A stretch of 64,000 bases of DNA from Desulfofustis glycolicus DSM 9705. GTDB taxonomy: Bacteria > Desulfobacterota > Desulfobulbia > Desulfobulbales > Desulfocapsaceae. Shown here in pieces: positions 26,571 through 35,218 of the stretch (position 1 is the stretch's first letter; every line of letters begins with the position of its first letter). A model generated the notes under the pieces. The model was not told the DNA's origin. It made no database searches and was given only the letters and a program-made list of their open reading frames with translations. Position numbers and translations under genes: made by a program. The stretch is taken from positions 1 through 64,000 of the forward strand of contig NZ_FQXS01000010.1 in the NCBI RefSeq assembly GCF_900130015.1, written 5' to 3'.

Positions 26571-26586
26571 GGTCACATTTGTGACC
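26571..26586. promoter_or_regulatory. Palindromic operator candidate upstream of sbtA
   Basis: GGTCACATTTGTGACC has perfect 7-bp arms around TT, about 57 bp before the sbtA start. It is not a CRP site, whose arms are oriented the other way. The binding protein is unknown. Confidence 0.45.
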
Positions 26587-26637
26587 AACTACACCAGACC
26601 ATACCGTGTTCCACCATTCCTCTCAAGCAAATAGATG

Positions 26638-26650
26638 AATGATTCTCATT
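26638..26650. promoter_or_regulatory. Fur-box-like site upstream of sbtA
   Basis: AATGATTCTCATT keeps the AATGA-N3-TCATT core of the Fur box. It lies 124 bp before the sbtA start, between sbtA and the DACNV gene. Confidence 0.4.
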
Positions 26651-26771
26651 GGCATCCGATGACGGGGGACAATGCGTGTGCCTGACCGATTGAAAAAGCT
26701 AAAAAATAAATATCGGGACGGATGGCTGCGTCTGTCTGGCAACGGGCATGGATTGCCGGCAGTCCGGTGTT

Positions 26772-28118
26772 TCACCCGTCTTTGCGAAAAGCGTTGCGCA
26801 TCCAGGCGAGCACCCCGGCCAGGTAGCCCTTTTCGTTTTTGCCGACCCCTTTCTCGAGCCAGCCCATCTCGGAAAAAAAGGAGAGATTCCAGGCCAGACT
26901 GCCAAGTCCTTCATGAAGCAGGGCCATTTCCGCCTGTTGTACGGTGAGTATTCCCTTGCCGTCCGAGGTTTTGGTGAAAAAGGTCACGTTGCCATCCTGA
27001 GAGGCGACGATGACAAGGGCCTCCGGCTGATCGAAAGCGAATTGGGCGGCGGAGAGATGGCGGGTGCCGCTGAGATCGGAAAACGACCGCCTCGTCACCG
27101 GCCGGTTCTCAAACGGTTCAATGACGCTTAACTCGCCGGCGGCGCTACGTGGGTCGAGTGCTTTGATCTTGGCGCCGAAACAATGGACGTAGCGATCGAA
27201 GGTCATAACCAGGGCGCCATCCACTGCGGTCAGACGGGCGATGCGCGAACACTGCCGCTGGACCTGCTGCCAGTTTTGCAGCCAGTCCTTTTTCAGGGTC
27301 AGGTTCATCTCGCTGACGATTCTGGTCAGGTTTTCCGCGTCGGCCAATTCGGTGCGCGATGGAGTCGGCACCATCGCTTCGGCATCGAGAAAATCGGTGC
27401 CGCCGGTGTATTTGACCGGTGTGGCGATCGATTTTTCCCAGCTTTTGCCGGCAGGCACGATCAGGACAGTGCCGCCTCGACCGTGCAGGCGCATCTGCTG
27501 GGCGATTTTCAGAATGGCGTTGTAGCGGAAAAGGTTGGTCAGGGTAATGTCGCTAGCCTTCGCCTGGGCAACGATTTTTGGCATGATCGAGTGGAGGAAG
27601 CTCCGGGGGTCGATAAAAACCGCCTGATTGGCACTCAGTGCCGCGACAGCCCGGCCGCTGTACATGATGAGGATCCGACCCGGTCCGAGAATCTGGACCC
27701 ACAGGTCTGATTTGATCGTTGTTTCGTCCGGGATACTGGTAAATCCCCAGATTTTGAGTTGCCCCGAGCCATCTGGCCAGACGGCGATATCGGCATGGGG
27801 TGACGTCAATGCTGGTCCGAGTTTGCCGAGCGTCTTGTCGCAAAAATCCAACGGGATATCGAAATGGAAGGCGTCGTTGGTGCTGGGCAATTCGCGATAG
27901 ATCAGCGAGACGATAACCGGATGTCCTTCCTCGGTGGTGTAACTCGCCCAGTGGGCGACGTTGATCATCTCCGCCAAATGCTCCCGGGAAGGGGTGTCGC
28001 CGCGCAAAAAGACGTCGCTCAGATTGTCGTCGGGAACGATTGCTTCGGTGGAGCCGGTCAGTCGCTCGTAAAGAGTCTCAAGAAACGATTTGCTGATCTG
28101 GTAAGCCCGATTGTCCAT
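26772..28118 (-). CDS. DACNV/DisA_N-like sensor or cyclase protein
   Basis: This protein has 448 residues. The C-terminal 190 residues resemble a diadenylate cyclase (DisA_N) domain: VDGALVMTFDRYVHCFGAKI holds the DGA motif, and GTRHLSAAQFAFDQP with LVIVASQDGNVTFF corresponds to the RHR region, here RHL. The N-terminal part is a separate alpha/beta domain of unknown role. True cyclases make c-di-AMP; the DACNV group is annotated as probable sensors, and the changed RHR motif makes catalysis uncertain. It is encoded upstream of sbtA on the same strand, about 257 bp away, with no evidence of co-transcription. Confidence 0.65.
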   Translation of the reverse strand: MDNRAYQISKSFLETLYERLTGSTEAIVPDDNLSDVFLRGDTPSREHLAEMINVAHWASYTTEEGHPVIVSLIYRELPSTNDAFHFDIPLDFCDKTLGKLGPALTSPHADIAVWPDGSGQLKIWGFTSIPDETTIKSDLWVQILGPGRILIMYSGRAVAALSANQAVFIDPRSFLHSIMPKIVAQAKASDITLTNLFRYNAILKIAQQMRLHGRGGTVLIVPAGKSWEKSIATPVKYTGGTDFLDAEAMVPTPSRTELADAENLTRIVSEMNLTLKKDWLQNWQQVQRQCSRIARLTAVDGALVMTFDRYVHCFGAKIKALDPRSAAGELSVIEPFENRPVTRRSFSDLSGTRHLSAAQFAFDQPEALVIVASQDGNVTFFTKTSDGKGILTVQQAEMALLHEGLGSLAWNLSFFSEMGWLEKGVGKNEKGYLAGVLAWMRNAFRKDG

Positions 28119-28180
28119 GGTCGTTTTGCTAAGAGAATATGATAGTCAAAAGCGAGTGAAGGTGCTGCTGGTCGTCGTCT

Positions 28181-28321
28181 GAGCCATTTGCAAAACAATC
28201 TTTTCGCCCAAAATCTGCGTTATGCTCAAAATTTTATCCTCGGAATATCATGTATATGCCTGCGGTAAAATTTCTCGCATGCCTTGATTTTGAACGAAAA
28301 TCGAAGTTTTGCAAAAGGCTC
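28181..28321. repeat. Palindromic composite repeat, family 2 (141 bp)
   Basis: The ends are GAGCCATTTGCAAAAC and, inverted, GAGCCTTTTGCAAAAC (15 of 16), extended imperfectly over about 33 bp. The middle, on the minus strand, carries GGCATATACATGATATTCCG and GAGGATAAAATTTTGAG, homologous to the family 1 core. CGTCTGA occurs at both junctions (28176-28182 and 28321-28327). Confidence 0.8.
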
Positions 28322-28466
28322 GTCTGAAGTTTGCTTTTCGCCCCCGATGGCACGTATCAGCGGCAGCGGCAGCGAAAGGGTTCGATACAGCAATCATACC
28401 CGTTTTGTTTTGAATATCGAAGAGAAAGGAGCGCTGTTGAAACAAAATGGTTCTCAAGAGCCTCCT

Positions 28467-28482
28467 TGGCACAAGAATTGTA
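28467..28482 (+). promoter_or_regulatory. Sigma-54-like promoter candidate
   Basis: TGGCACAAGAATTGTA matches the -24 block fully with correct spacing, but the -12 block reads TTGT rather than TTGC. It points toward the genes at 28552 and 28844. Confidence 0.35.
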
Positions 28483-28494
28483 AAGAAATGACCA

Positions 28495-28515
28495 AGCAGC
28501 GGTTTGCCCGCTGCT
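28495..28515 (+). other. Perfect 8-bp hairpin in the leader of the 28552 gene
   Basis: AGCAGCGG-TTTGC-CCGCTGCT. It would sit at the 5' end of a transcript from the sigma-54-like site; no T-run follows, so it is not a typical terminator. Confidence 0.5.
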
Positions 28516-28551
28516 GTCTCGTTGCATCTATTGCCGAATAGGGGGATCGTG

Positions 28552-28737
28552 ATGAAAGATACAACAGTCGAATCGGTGTTGGACAGAACGTTTCAGCATC
28601 TTGAAACCATTGTGAAAGAGAAAAACGATACGCTATCCGTGCCTACCGAACGCCAATCTCCTCGACGGAAACCTGCGCAAAAGAGCGACCCGCGACGGGA
28701 CAGCGACCGGTCCCCCGACCGTAACAACCATCGGTGA
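28552..28737 (+). CDS. Small charged hypothetical protein
   Basis: This 61-residue protein has its ATG behind AGGGGGATCG. The N-terminal half is helical (TTVESVLDRTFQHLETIVKE) and the C-terminal half is disordered and rich in Arg, Pro, Asp and Lys. No family recognised. It lies 106 bp before a universal stress protein gene on the same strand. Confidence 0.55.
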   Translation: MKDTTVESVLDRTFQHLETIVKEKNDTLSVPTERQSPRRKPAQKSDPRRDSDRSPDRNNHR

Positions 28738-28843
28738 ATGATACGTACCGGTCCTGGACCGTCGATCAGTGGCGAATGATCACACCGGTTGAACTCGCCT
28801 GTTATCGAGTATCCATCTACTCCATCCAGTCAAGGAGGTATCT

Positions 28844-29314
28844 ATGGAAACAATCAAGACCATTCTCTGGCCGACCGATGCCAGTGAGTCCGCCCTGAAG
28901 GCACTGGCCAAGGCAGTTCTGTTGGCACAACAGTTCGGCGCGAAGATTCACGCCTTGCAGGTTGTTCAGCGGGTGCCGACGATGGCGGAGATCGGACTGG
29001 CCGGAACGACCTTGCCGGCATTCGACCTGCCTGTATATGAGCAACAATTGGTTGACGCGGCCCGAGAGGCCTTGGCCAAGACGGTTGCCGATAATGTTCC
29101 CGAGGAGGTGGAGACGGCTATTCATGTGACAACGGGAACGGCCAAAACAGTGATTCTTGATTTTGCCCGTGACAACGGCGTCGATTTGATCGTCATGGCG
29201 ACCCACGGCCGTCAGGGGCTTTCTCACCTGATGCTTGGGTCCGTTGCCGAATCGGTGATCCGGCATGCACCGGTACCGACCCTTGTCGTTCCCTACCAGG
29301 ATCAAAACGGTTGA
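28844..29314 (+). CDS. Universal stress protein (UspA family)
   Basis: This 156-residue protein is of standard length. The start [17 protein letters not shown], the helix after it, and the ATP-loop region [21 protein letters not shown] then [17 protein letters not shown] carry the G-x2-G-x9-G(S/T)-type ATP-binding signature. The ATG follows AAGGAGGTATCT. Usp proteins are cytoplasmic nucleotide-binding stress factors. Confidence 0.93.
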   Translation: METIKTILWPTDASESALKALAKAVLLAQQFGAKIHALQVVQRVPTMAEIGLAGTTLPAFDLPVYEQQLVDAAREALAKTVADNVPEEVETAIHVTTGTAKTVILDFARDNGVDLIVMATHGRQGLSHLMLGSVAESVIRHAPVPTLVVPYQDQNG

Positions 29315-29460
29315 TGATGTCCGGCGGGGCTGTCGGGGGGTGTCCTGCCGGAGAGGACTGCGTCCACCGTCGCTGGACGTTGGCTCTTCTCACTGAGTTG
29401 CGGGCGCTCCCTGCTCGTCGGTGACGGAGCGATCGTGGCGGCACGAGCGGTGGGCCGGTG

Positions 29461-30051
29461 TCAGAAGTTTTGTCGGCAGATCGGACAGATCAGTCGATTT
29501 CCTCCGCGACGATCCTGCTCATTGATATATTCTTCCAGATCAAGCCATTGACCTGCAGCGTTACGTATTTTCCGGCAATTTACACAAAATGGCAGGATGT
29601 TTTCCAGTGAGTCGAGTTTTTCCAGGGCCGTGCCCAGATCGTTGAGGACATCCTCCCTTTCTTGGAGCATGGTTCGTCGTTCAATGGCGTAGTGCAGGGA
29701 TTTGTGCAGCATGATCGGCGAGATGTGCTGCTTCTCCAAATGATCCTGGGCGCCGAAGCGGACACTCTTGCTTGCCAGAGCATGGTTGTCACCTTCCGAG
29801 ATAACGATAATTGCCGCTTCCGGTGCACCATTGGCGATACTGCGGATGGTTTCCAAACCGTTGCTGTCGCTGAGTATCAGGTTGACCAGAATCACATCGT
29901 AGGCGGTCTGTGCGAGACGTTCCAACGCGGCGTGCAACGATTCTGCTCTATCGATTATCCCAGCCTTCAGCGGTGCGCGGAAGAGATAGTCCTTGATCAG
30001 GTGACTATCCGTGGGGTTGCTTTCAACGATCAGAATTGCCAGGTTTTCCAT
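29461..30051 (-). CDS. Response regulator with C-terminal zinc-ribbon-like tail
   Basis: This protein has 196 residues. Residues 1-120 are a receiver domain (LAILIVESNPTDSHLIKDYL; TAYDVILVNLILSDSNGLET, where the usual phospho-aspartate position is asparagine in VNLIL; lysine-like region near DHLEKQHI). A helical linker and FCVNCRKIRNAAGQWLDLEEY with CPIC follow: paired CxxC motifs as in a small deltaproteobacterial tail domain. There is no DNA-binding output. It is divergent from the sigma-54 regulator at 30379, across a region holding a 26-bp inverted repeat. Confidence 0.75.
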   Translation of the reverse strand: MENLAILIVESNPTDSHLIKDYLFRAPLKAGIIDRAESLHAALERLAQTAYDVILVNLILSDSNGLETIRSIANGAPEAAIIVISEGDNHALASKSVRFGAQDHLEKQHISPIMLHKSLHYAIERRTMLQEREDVLNDLGTALEKLDSLENILPFCVNCRKIRNAAGQWLDLEEYINEQDRRGGNRLICPICRQNF

Positions 30052-30150
30052 GACTACGTGCTCTGGGCTGGAGTTAATATGGCAGACTCGGGATGTGTGC
30101 CCGGTCAGCGGGTATCTTTAACCCGGTTTATGCAAAAAGGATGCAATTGT

Positions 30151-30176
30151 AGACAAAAGCGCAATCAGTTTTGTCT
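30151..30176. promoter_or_regulatory. Inverted repeat in a divergent promoter region
   Basis: AGACAAAA-N10-TTTTGTCT, perfect 8-bp arms, between the divergent regulator genes. Operator candidate; no binder assigned. Confidence 0.4.
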
Positions 30177-30378
30177 GGCGCCGGTGCTTATCCGGCGGCA
30201 ATGAGTAAGCCGTTACCGAAATGACCGGTGTGCATTTTTTTCGCGCCAACGCAGGGTGTTGGCCACGAGCGAAGACTATTATCGTTGCCATCCTGCCGTA
30301 ATCAAGTAAAATATGGCATTGGTACCGGTTGGCTCAAAGGGAATCGGTCATGTCTCTTCTCTCACCCCCGACCTGAAC

Positions 30379-31854
30379 ATGGAAGCGAAAAGCGGTTTTT
30401 CCATTCTGCTGATAGACAACGATCAGTCGTTGCTGGCCCCGCTGCAGAAAGTAGTGGCCGACGGCGATGCATCCATCAGCTATGCCGCCTCCGTTCATGA
30501 CGGTCTCGAGACATGCACCGAGTGTTCATTTGACATTATGATTCTGCGCGATGAGTTGACCGACGGACCGGCAAGCTTTGCCATTGCCGAATTTCAGGCC
30601 GTTACCGACTCGCCCGAGATCATCATTTTTTCCGAGACCGGACAGGTCGACCAGGCGGAGCACGCCTTGAAAGCGGGAGTCTGGGAATATCTGGTCGATC
30701 CCTTGCCGGCTGAGGCGCTGGCCACCGTCCTCAAACGCGCGCTCAAATATCGTCGTAACAAGGCCACCGAAGCAACGGACAGTTTGCAGGTCATTCGCTC
30801 GCAGCTGGCGCGTCGCGGCATTATCGGCCGGAGCGCCATTATGCAGAATTGTGTTGATCAGGCGGTGCGGATTGCCCAGACCGAGGGGAATATCCTGATT
30901 TACGGTGAATCGGGAACCGGCAAGGAACTCTTTGCCTCGGCCATCCACAGCCTGAGTTCCCGGGCCGACCATGAACTGACGGTTGTCGATTGCGCGGCCC
31001 TGGCCCCATCGCTGATCGAAAGCACCTTGTTCGGTCATACCAAGGGGTCGTTTACCGGTGCGGATCGAGCCCAGCAAGGTCTGATCCAGCAATCCCACGG
31101 CGGCACCCTGTTTCTTGACGAGATCGGCGAACTGCCGCTGTCGTCCCAGAAAAAATTGCTGCGCGTTATTCAGGAACGTACGTATCTGCCGGTCGGCGCA
31201 TCGAGCGAGCAGAAAAGCGATTTCCGGCTCATTGCCGCCTCCAACAGGAATCTCAATGCCATGGTCGAGGCGGGCAGTTTCCGCGAAGACCTGCTCTTTC
31301 GTCTGAAAACCTTTTACCTGGAGTTGCCGCCGCTGCGGCTGCGCCGCAGCGATATTGCCGAGTTGGCGTATTATTGCCGGGATAGCTTTTGTCGACGGCA
31401 GAAACTCAAGAAGAAAACATTTTCGCCCGATTACCTGATGCTGCTGACAGCCTATGATTGGCCCGGCAATGTCCGTGAGTTACAGCACGCCATCGAGCGC
31501 TCTATGACCGAGGCGCAGGAAAGCCCGACGCTCTACCCGAAGCATCTGCCATCAGGCATCAGAATCCAGGTAACCCGGAAGAAATTGAGCCAGGAGCAGT
31601 CCGCCGGCCCGGATGACCTGCCGCCCCCTTCGTTGTCGGCGGGCGATGATGAGCACCTGCCGACGCTCAAAGAGGTCCGGGAGCGGGCCGTTGCGCTGCA
31701 GGAGAAGACGTACCTGACCCGGCTCCTGCGCGTTACCGGTGGTGATATAAAAAAAAGTTGCGCACTGGCCGGCATTTCGCGCTCACGCCTCTACGATCTG
31801 CTCAACAAATATGGTCTCACCGGTCGGTCGCCGCAGGATAATCCATCCCTGTAG
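30379..31854 (+). CDS. Sigma-54-dependent regulator with degenerate receiver domain
   Basis: This protein has about 491 residues from ATG 30379; an in-frame ATG at 30313 is an alternative. The receiver (residues 8-125) has the acidic start ILLIDND, but the phospho-acceptor place reads [13 protein letters not shown], arginine where aspartate is expected. The AAA+ domain has Walker A GESGTGKE, a sigma-54 loop GSFTGA (a common variant of GAFTGA) and [11 protein letters not shown] Fis-type HTH ends the protein ([20 protein letters not shown]). It should activate sigma-54 promoters independently of classical phosphorylation. Targets are unknown; the promoter-like site at 28467 is the nearest candidate. 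Confidence 0.88.
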   Translation: MEAKSGFSILLIDNDQSLLAPLQKVVADGDASISYAASVHDGLETCTECSFDIMILRDELTDGPASFAIAEFQAVTDSPEIIIFSETGQVDQAEHALKAGVWEYLVDPLPAEALATVLKRALKYRRNKATEATDSLQVIRSQLARRGIIGRSAIMQNCVDQAVRIAQTEGNILIYGESGTGKELFASAIHSLSSRADHELTVVDCAALAPSLIESTLFGHTKGSFTGADRAQQGLIQQSHGGTLFLDEIGELPLSSQKKLLRVIQERTYLPVGASSEQKSDFRLIAASNRNLNAMVEAGSFREDLLFRLKTFYLELPPLRLRRSDIAELAYYCRDSFCRRQKLKKKTFSPDYLMLLTAYDWPGNVRELQHAIERSMTEAQESPTLYPKHLPSGIRIQVTRKKLSQEQSAGPDDLPPPSLSAGDDEHLPTLKEVRERAVALQEKTYLTRLLRVTGGDIKKSCALAGISRSRLYDLLNKYGLTGRSPQDNPSL

Positions 31855-31948
31855 ACCATCCGTTCTCTTGAAAACCGGTTACTTTCAATCAACGGCGGGA
31901 CAAGTCTTAACCTGTCCCCCCTGTTCCTATCATGGACATCCTGTCCGC

Positions 31949-31984
31949 AGCCCTTCGGGCTCGATCCTCCAGCCCTCCGGGCCT
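31949..31984. terminator. Tandem GC-rich hairpins between convergent genes
   Basis: AGCCCTTCGGGCT (31949-31961) and AGCCCTCCGGGCCT (31971-31984) lie between the convergent genes ending at 31854 and 32075. There is no clear T-run; bidirectional termination is a guess. Confidence 0.35.
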
Positions 31985-32074
31985 TCGCGATGCAGCCCCT
32001 GGCAGGACCGGCCAGCTCGGGGAACCGATTGTAATATCAAAACTTTCAGTGCAATACCGGGCATCGGTGCCTGG

Positions 32075-32785
32075 TCAAACGTCGGGATCGTTACGGTCTT
32101 CGGCCTCGGCTCCGGAGAGCAGCCGCTTTACCGATGCCGGCAGGTTGTCGCGGATAAAGCGCTGGAGAAGGAAGCCAGTCAGAATCAAGACAAGTGCCAG
32201 GGCCAGGACGGAATAATCCATCTCCATGACGGCGCCGCCGAAAATGATAAACGGGATACTGGTGAGGTATTGGCTGAGCCAGCCGATGAGCAGGAAGGGG
32301 ACAAGGGGCATCCCGGTCAACGCGAGAAGGTTGTTTTTGACCATGTAGGGAAGGCCGGGGACGAGCATGAAAACGATGGCGTAGCGTTTGTTCGACATTA
32401 TCTGCAATTCCGGAACCGGGATGTGAAAACGTTGCAGCAAGCCGGTGATCCACACACGCAGAAACGAGTGGACGAGATAGTAGGTAACGCTTAGGTGAAA
32501 GAGCATGGTTACCGCTGCCAGCACAACACCGACGACGATGCCGAATCTCATGCCGACCAGTACCAGGAATATGGAAATTGGTACGCCACCTATCGGAAGA
32601 ACGGCCATCAGCAGGATAAAGAGTGCCGGATGGACCCGGTTTTCCAGATAGTTCTTCAGGACCGTGACCGGTTCGTGATTGATCACGGCATAGATGGCAA
32701 CGGCGAGCAAGGCGAGAAAAATGATGACCAGAACGATTACTCTGATTCGGGCGACGACGATCCGGCGCGTTGATCGATCATCCAT
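32075..32785 (-). CDS. TVP38/TMEM64 (VTT domain) membrane protein
   Basis: This protein has about 236 residues. A first helix (VIVLVIIFLALLAVAIYAVI) and the VTT/SNARE-associated domain follow with LPIGGVPISIFLVLVGMRFG and LVPGLPYMVKNNLLALTGMP, the conserved re-entrant region, then two C-terminal helices. VTT proteins act in lipid scrambling and envelope maintenance. ATG 32785 overlaps the TGA of the preceding AlkP/EEP gene by 8 bases, so the two are translationally coupled. It is the last gene of the 38748-32075 operon. Confidence 0.85.
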   Translation of the reverse strand: MDDRSTRRIVVARIRVIVLVIIFLALLAVAIYAVINHEPVTVLKNYLENRVHPALFILLMAVLPIGGVPISIFLVLVGMRFGIVVGVVLAAVTMLFHLSVTYYLVHSFLRVWITGLLQRFHIPVPELQIMSNKRYAIVFMLVPGLPYMVKNNLLALTGMPLVPFLLIGWLSQYLTSIPFIIFGGAVMEMDYSVLALALVLILTGFLLQRFIRDNLPASVKRLLSGAEAEDRNDPDV

Positions 32786-35216
32786 GGTTGTTTCTCCGAT
32801 GGCCGTCCGATTGGACCGGATCGTAGAGGAAGGTGCTGACCACCGGCAGATGATCGGAAGCGAAGCTACACTCCCCTTCACGAATTACCTGCCCTTTGAC
32901 CGGAGCAAGGTGTCGGGAGGCAAAGATATGATCGAGTCGAACCAGTGGATACGAGGCGATGAATGTCGGTTTCGGCGATTCGGTTGCAGATACCCGGTGA
33001 GCGTCGAGGAGTTTGGTCGACAGAAGCCGGTAAGCCGGAGACAGCAGTGAGGCGTTGAGATCGCCGCAGACGATTACCGGATCCGATGCAGGAATCTCGC
33101 CGGGGAGATATTGATCGACAAGATAACGCATCTGGGCGAGCCGTTCTTTTCTGTTGATGCTCAAATGGGTATTGCACAGGTGCACCGGTCCGTGCCTGGT
33201 CGCGATCGTTACCCGGATGATGCCGCGGGGCTCCGTCCGTCCGTTGACCGGCAGCTGCGGCAGCGGCGTGTAATGAGTGGCCGTCAGCGGGAAGCGGCTG
33301 AGCACCGCCAGGCCATATTCGCCTGTCTGGTCGCGGAGCAGTGGCAGGAACCGGTGCTCCATGCCCAGGAGTTGGCCGATCTCGGCGGCCTGATCGAGGT
33401 GATCGGTACGCCTCATGTTTTTATCCACTTCCTGCAGGGCCACCAGATCGGGAGCTTGGCGATCGATAACCCGGGCGATACGAGTGGGGAAGAGTTTACC
33501 GTCCAGACCGCGGCAATGATGGATATTGTAGGACAGTACGGTAAAAATCTCCGGTGCTTCATTTGCTGCACGGGCAGCGGACAGCGGTACCGGCAACCGT
33601 TGATTCCGGATGTCGCTGACCACATGCCGGAGGTCGAGTGGTCGAAACGAGAGCTGTTCTTCGCTGGTAAGCGTGTCGGGCAGTATCAGAAAGCCCTTGG
33701 TCTCCGTGCTGCCGGGGCCGCCGTGCGAACCGTTTTCAGCGGCGAAACTCAGTGAGCGGTGATCCGGTCGCCAGCCGGAAATGATGAAGTCGCCACTGTT
33801 TTCGTGACGACAGATTGTTTCCATGTCGCGGGTTACCTCTGCCAGGAAGGGGTGCTCCTGACCGAATGCCTGGGGCGCCATCGTCGCTAATTCCCCGGAA
33901 CCCGCCGGTGCCACGCAGATGATCCGGTCGCCGCGTCGATACAAAACGAGCGGCACAGCGGCCGTCTTCACCAACTCGTCGGCATAGTACTGCATTGCTG
34001 ATGCATCGGGGCGTTCGGGGAGGTAGACATGGCCGAGGGGGCCCATCGCGGCCAGGTGGATCCTGTCCGTGTTCGGGTCCTGCCGTTTTCCGGCGCCGTC
34101 TGCCTGTTCGGCAAGTCGGCGGAGCAAGCCGCTGCTGCGTTGCTGCAGGCTGATGTGCGGAATGATTGCCGGTTCCGGTTCGGCGACATCGAAGCGTTGC
34201 AGGGGGCCGTGGCGGAAAACGGCGGCCACGGCCTGGTGGATGGTCCTGCCGGCTTTCCGTTCATAAGCTAGACAGGCCTCCTGGCCGTGGTCGGAGTAGA
34301 TGAAAATCCGATAATCCCTTTTTTCCGACCTCCTGGCCGTGTGGACAAGATCTCTGATGGTGCCGTCGATACCCTTGAGAGTCCACAGCGCAAAAGCAGA
34401 GCCGGGCCCCCGACGATGGGCGTGTTCGTCGTAACCGATGAAATTCGCGTGGATAATCGGAAGGCCGCGGGCGATGTCTATTTTCACATGGAGCCGCACC
34501 AATTCCCGAAGCACGATGCAGACCCCGATTCGCGAAAAAATGAATTTCAATTCTTTGAACGGGTTTCTGCGGCGATAGACGCCGACGCAGAAATCGCTGA
34601 TGGCCAGGCCGGTTTCGAGCGCGCTCAGGCCGATGATACGCGCGATCTTGCCCAGGTTAACCGCTACGAACCAGAGGATGGTGTGGATGCTGAAGCCGCG
34701 AAAGATGGATCGCAGTTGCATCGATTGGATGCAGAACGGCGCTTCATCAGCTCCGCCGGAAAAGATGTTTGCGTAGGAACTGCCGCCGCGCAGCAGCCCA
34801 TTGCTACGTTTTTCCAGCGTGCGGGCTACGTCATCGACCGCCCGGGGGTCGAACATGGTCTTTTCCTGCTGTCCGCTGCGGTCGTAATACATGAAGGCCG
34901 GAACAACGCTCTTTTCACCGAAAAAGAGTTCAGCCTGGACGGCGGGCGTTGCCGACGGCAGTCCTGAGTAAAATTCTTTGAGGACAAAATGATCTTGCCG
35001 GAGCAGGCGACTGAGAAAGGGCAGGCGCTTTTTTGCAAGTGCCCGCTGCAACTGCCGATAGCTCAGACCGTCAATCTGGATCATCAGGATACCGGGGGTG
35101 TTGACGTTCAGTTCGTGGTCGTCGCCAGATTCCGGTCTGATGTGCCGGGCCGCCCATTCGCCGGGGCTCAGCGTCCGGCGCAAGGAGCGCCATTTTCTGC
35201 CGAATTCGGTAAACAC
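32778..35216 (-). CDS. Fusion of an AlkP-superfamily hydrolase and an EEP-type phosphatase
   Basis: This 812-residue protein starts at GTG, 2 bp after the glycosyltransferase stop. Residues 40-500 are an alkaline-phosphatase-superfamily domain: GILMIQIDGLSYRQLQRAL with a metal aspartate, the probable nucleophile in LPSATPAVQAELFFG, and the metal pair in IYSDHGQE. Residues 550-800 are an endonuclease/exonuclease/phosphatase domain: VLSYNIHHCRG, LVALQEVDKNM, HLCNTHLS, VIVCGDLNA, LDHIFAS and FASDHLPVV, all catalytic motifs present. EEP members cleave phosphodiesters in lipids, nucleic acids or inositides. The pairing with a lipid-type glycosyltransferase and a VTT protein suggests phospholipid or glycolipid processing; substrate unknown. 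No signal peptide is evident. Confidence 0.82.
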   Translation of the reverse strand: MFTEFGRKWRSLRRTLSPGEWAARHIRPESGDDHELNVNTPGILMIQIDGLSYRQLQRALAKKRLPFLSRLLRQDHFVLKEFYSGLPSATPAVQAELFFGEKSVVPAFMYYDRSGQQEKTMFDPRAVDDVARTLEKRSNGLLRGGSSYANIFSGGADEAPFCIQSMQLRSIFRGFSIHTILWFVAVNLGKIARIIGLSALETGLAISDFCVGVYRRRNPFKELKFIFSRIGVCIVLRELVRLHVKIDIARGLPIIHANFIGYDEHAHRRGPGSAFALWTLKGIDGTIRDLVHTARRSEKRDYRIFIYSDHGQEACLAYERKAGRTIHQAVAAVFRHGPLQRFDVAEPEPAIIPHISLQQRSSGLLRRLAEQADGAGKRQDPNTDRIHLAAMGPLGHVYLPERPDASAMQYYADELVKTAAVPLVLYRRGDRIICVAPAGSGELATMAPQAFGQEHPFLAEVTRDMETICRHENSGDFIISGWRPDHRSLSFAAENGSHGGPGSTETKGFLILPDTLTSEEQLSFRPLDLRHVVSDIRNQRLPVPLSAARAANEAPEIFTVLSYNIHHCRGLDGKLFPTRIARVIDRQAPDLVALQEVDKNMRRTDHLDQAAEIGQLLGMEHRFLPLLRDQTGEYGLAVLSRFPLTATHYTPLPQLPVNGRTEPRGIIRVTIATRHGPVHLCNTHLSINRKERLAQMRYLVDQYLPGEIPASDPVIVCGDLNASLLSPAYRLLSTKLLDAHRVSATESPKPTFIASYPLVRLDHIFASRHLAPVKGQVIREGECSFASDHLPVVSTFLYDPVQSDGHRRNNHG

Positions 35217-35218
35217 CG

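Larger units (their letters stand above)
28119..28551. other. Intergenic region with repeat and promoter-like signals
   Basis: 433 bp without a gene. It holds the family 2 palindromic repeat, a near-consensus sigma-54-like site and an 8-bp-stem hairpin, each listed separately. Confidence 0.5.

Noticed and set aside
26571..26586. CRP/FNR binding site
   Set aside because: The arms are GGTCACA/TGTGACC with a 2-base gap, not TGTGA-N6-TCACA.
26094..26634. Plus-strand open frames across the sbtA region, rich in Arg, Ser and Cys
   Set aside because: They are antisense to the UGA-containing minus-strand frame, lack ribosome binding sites and have no family features.
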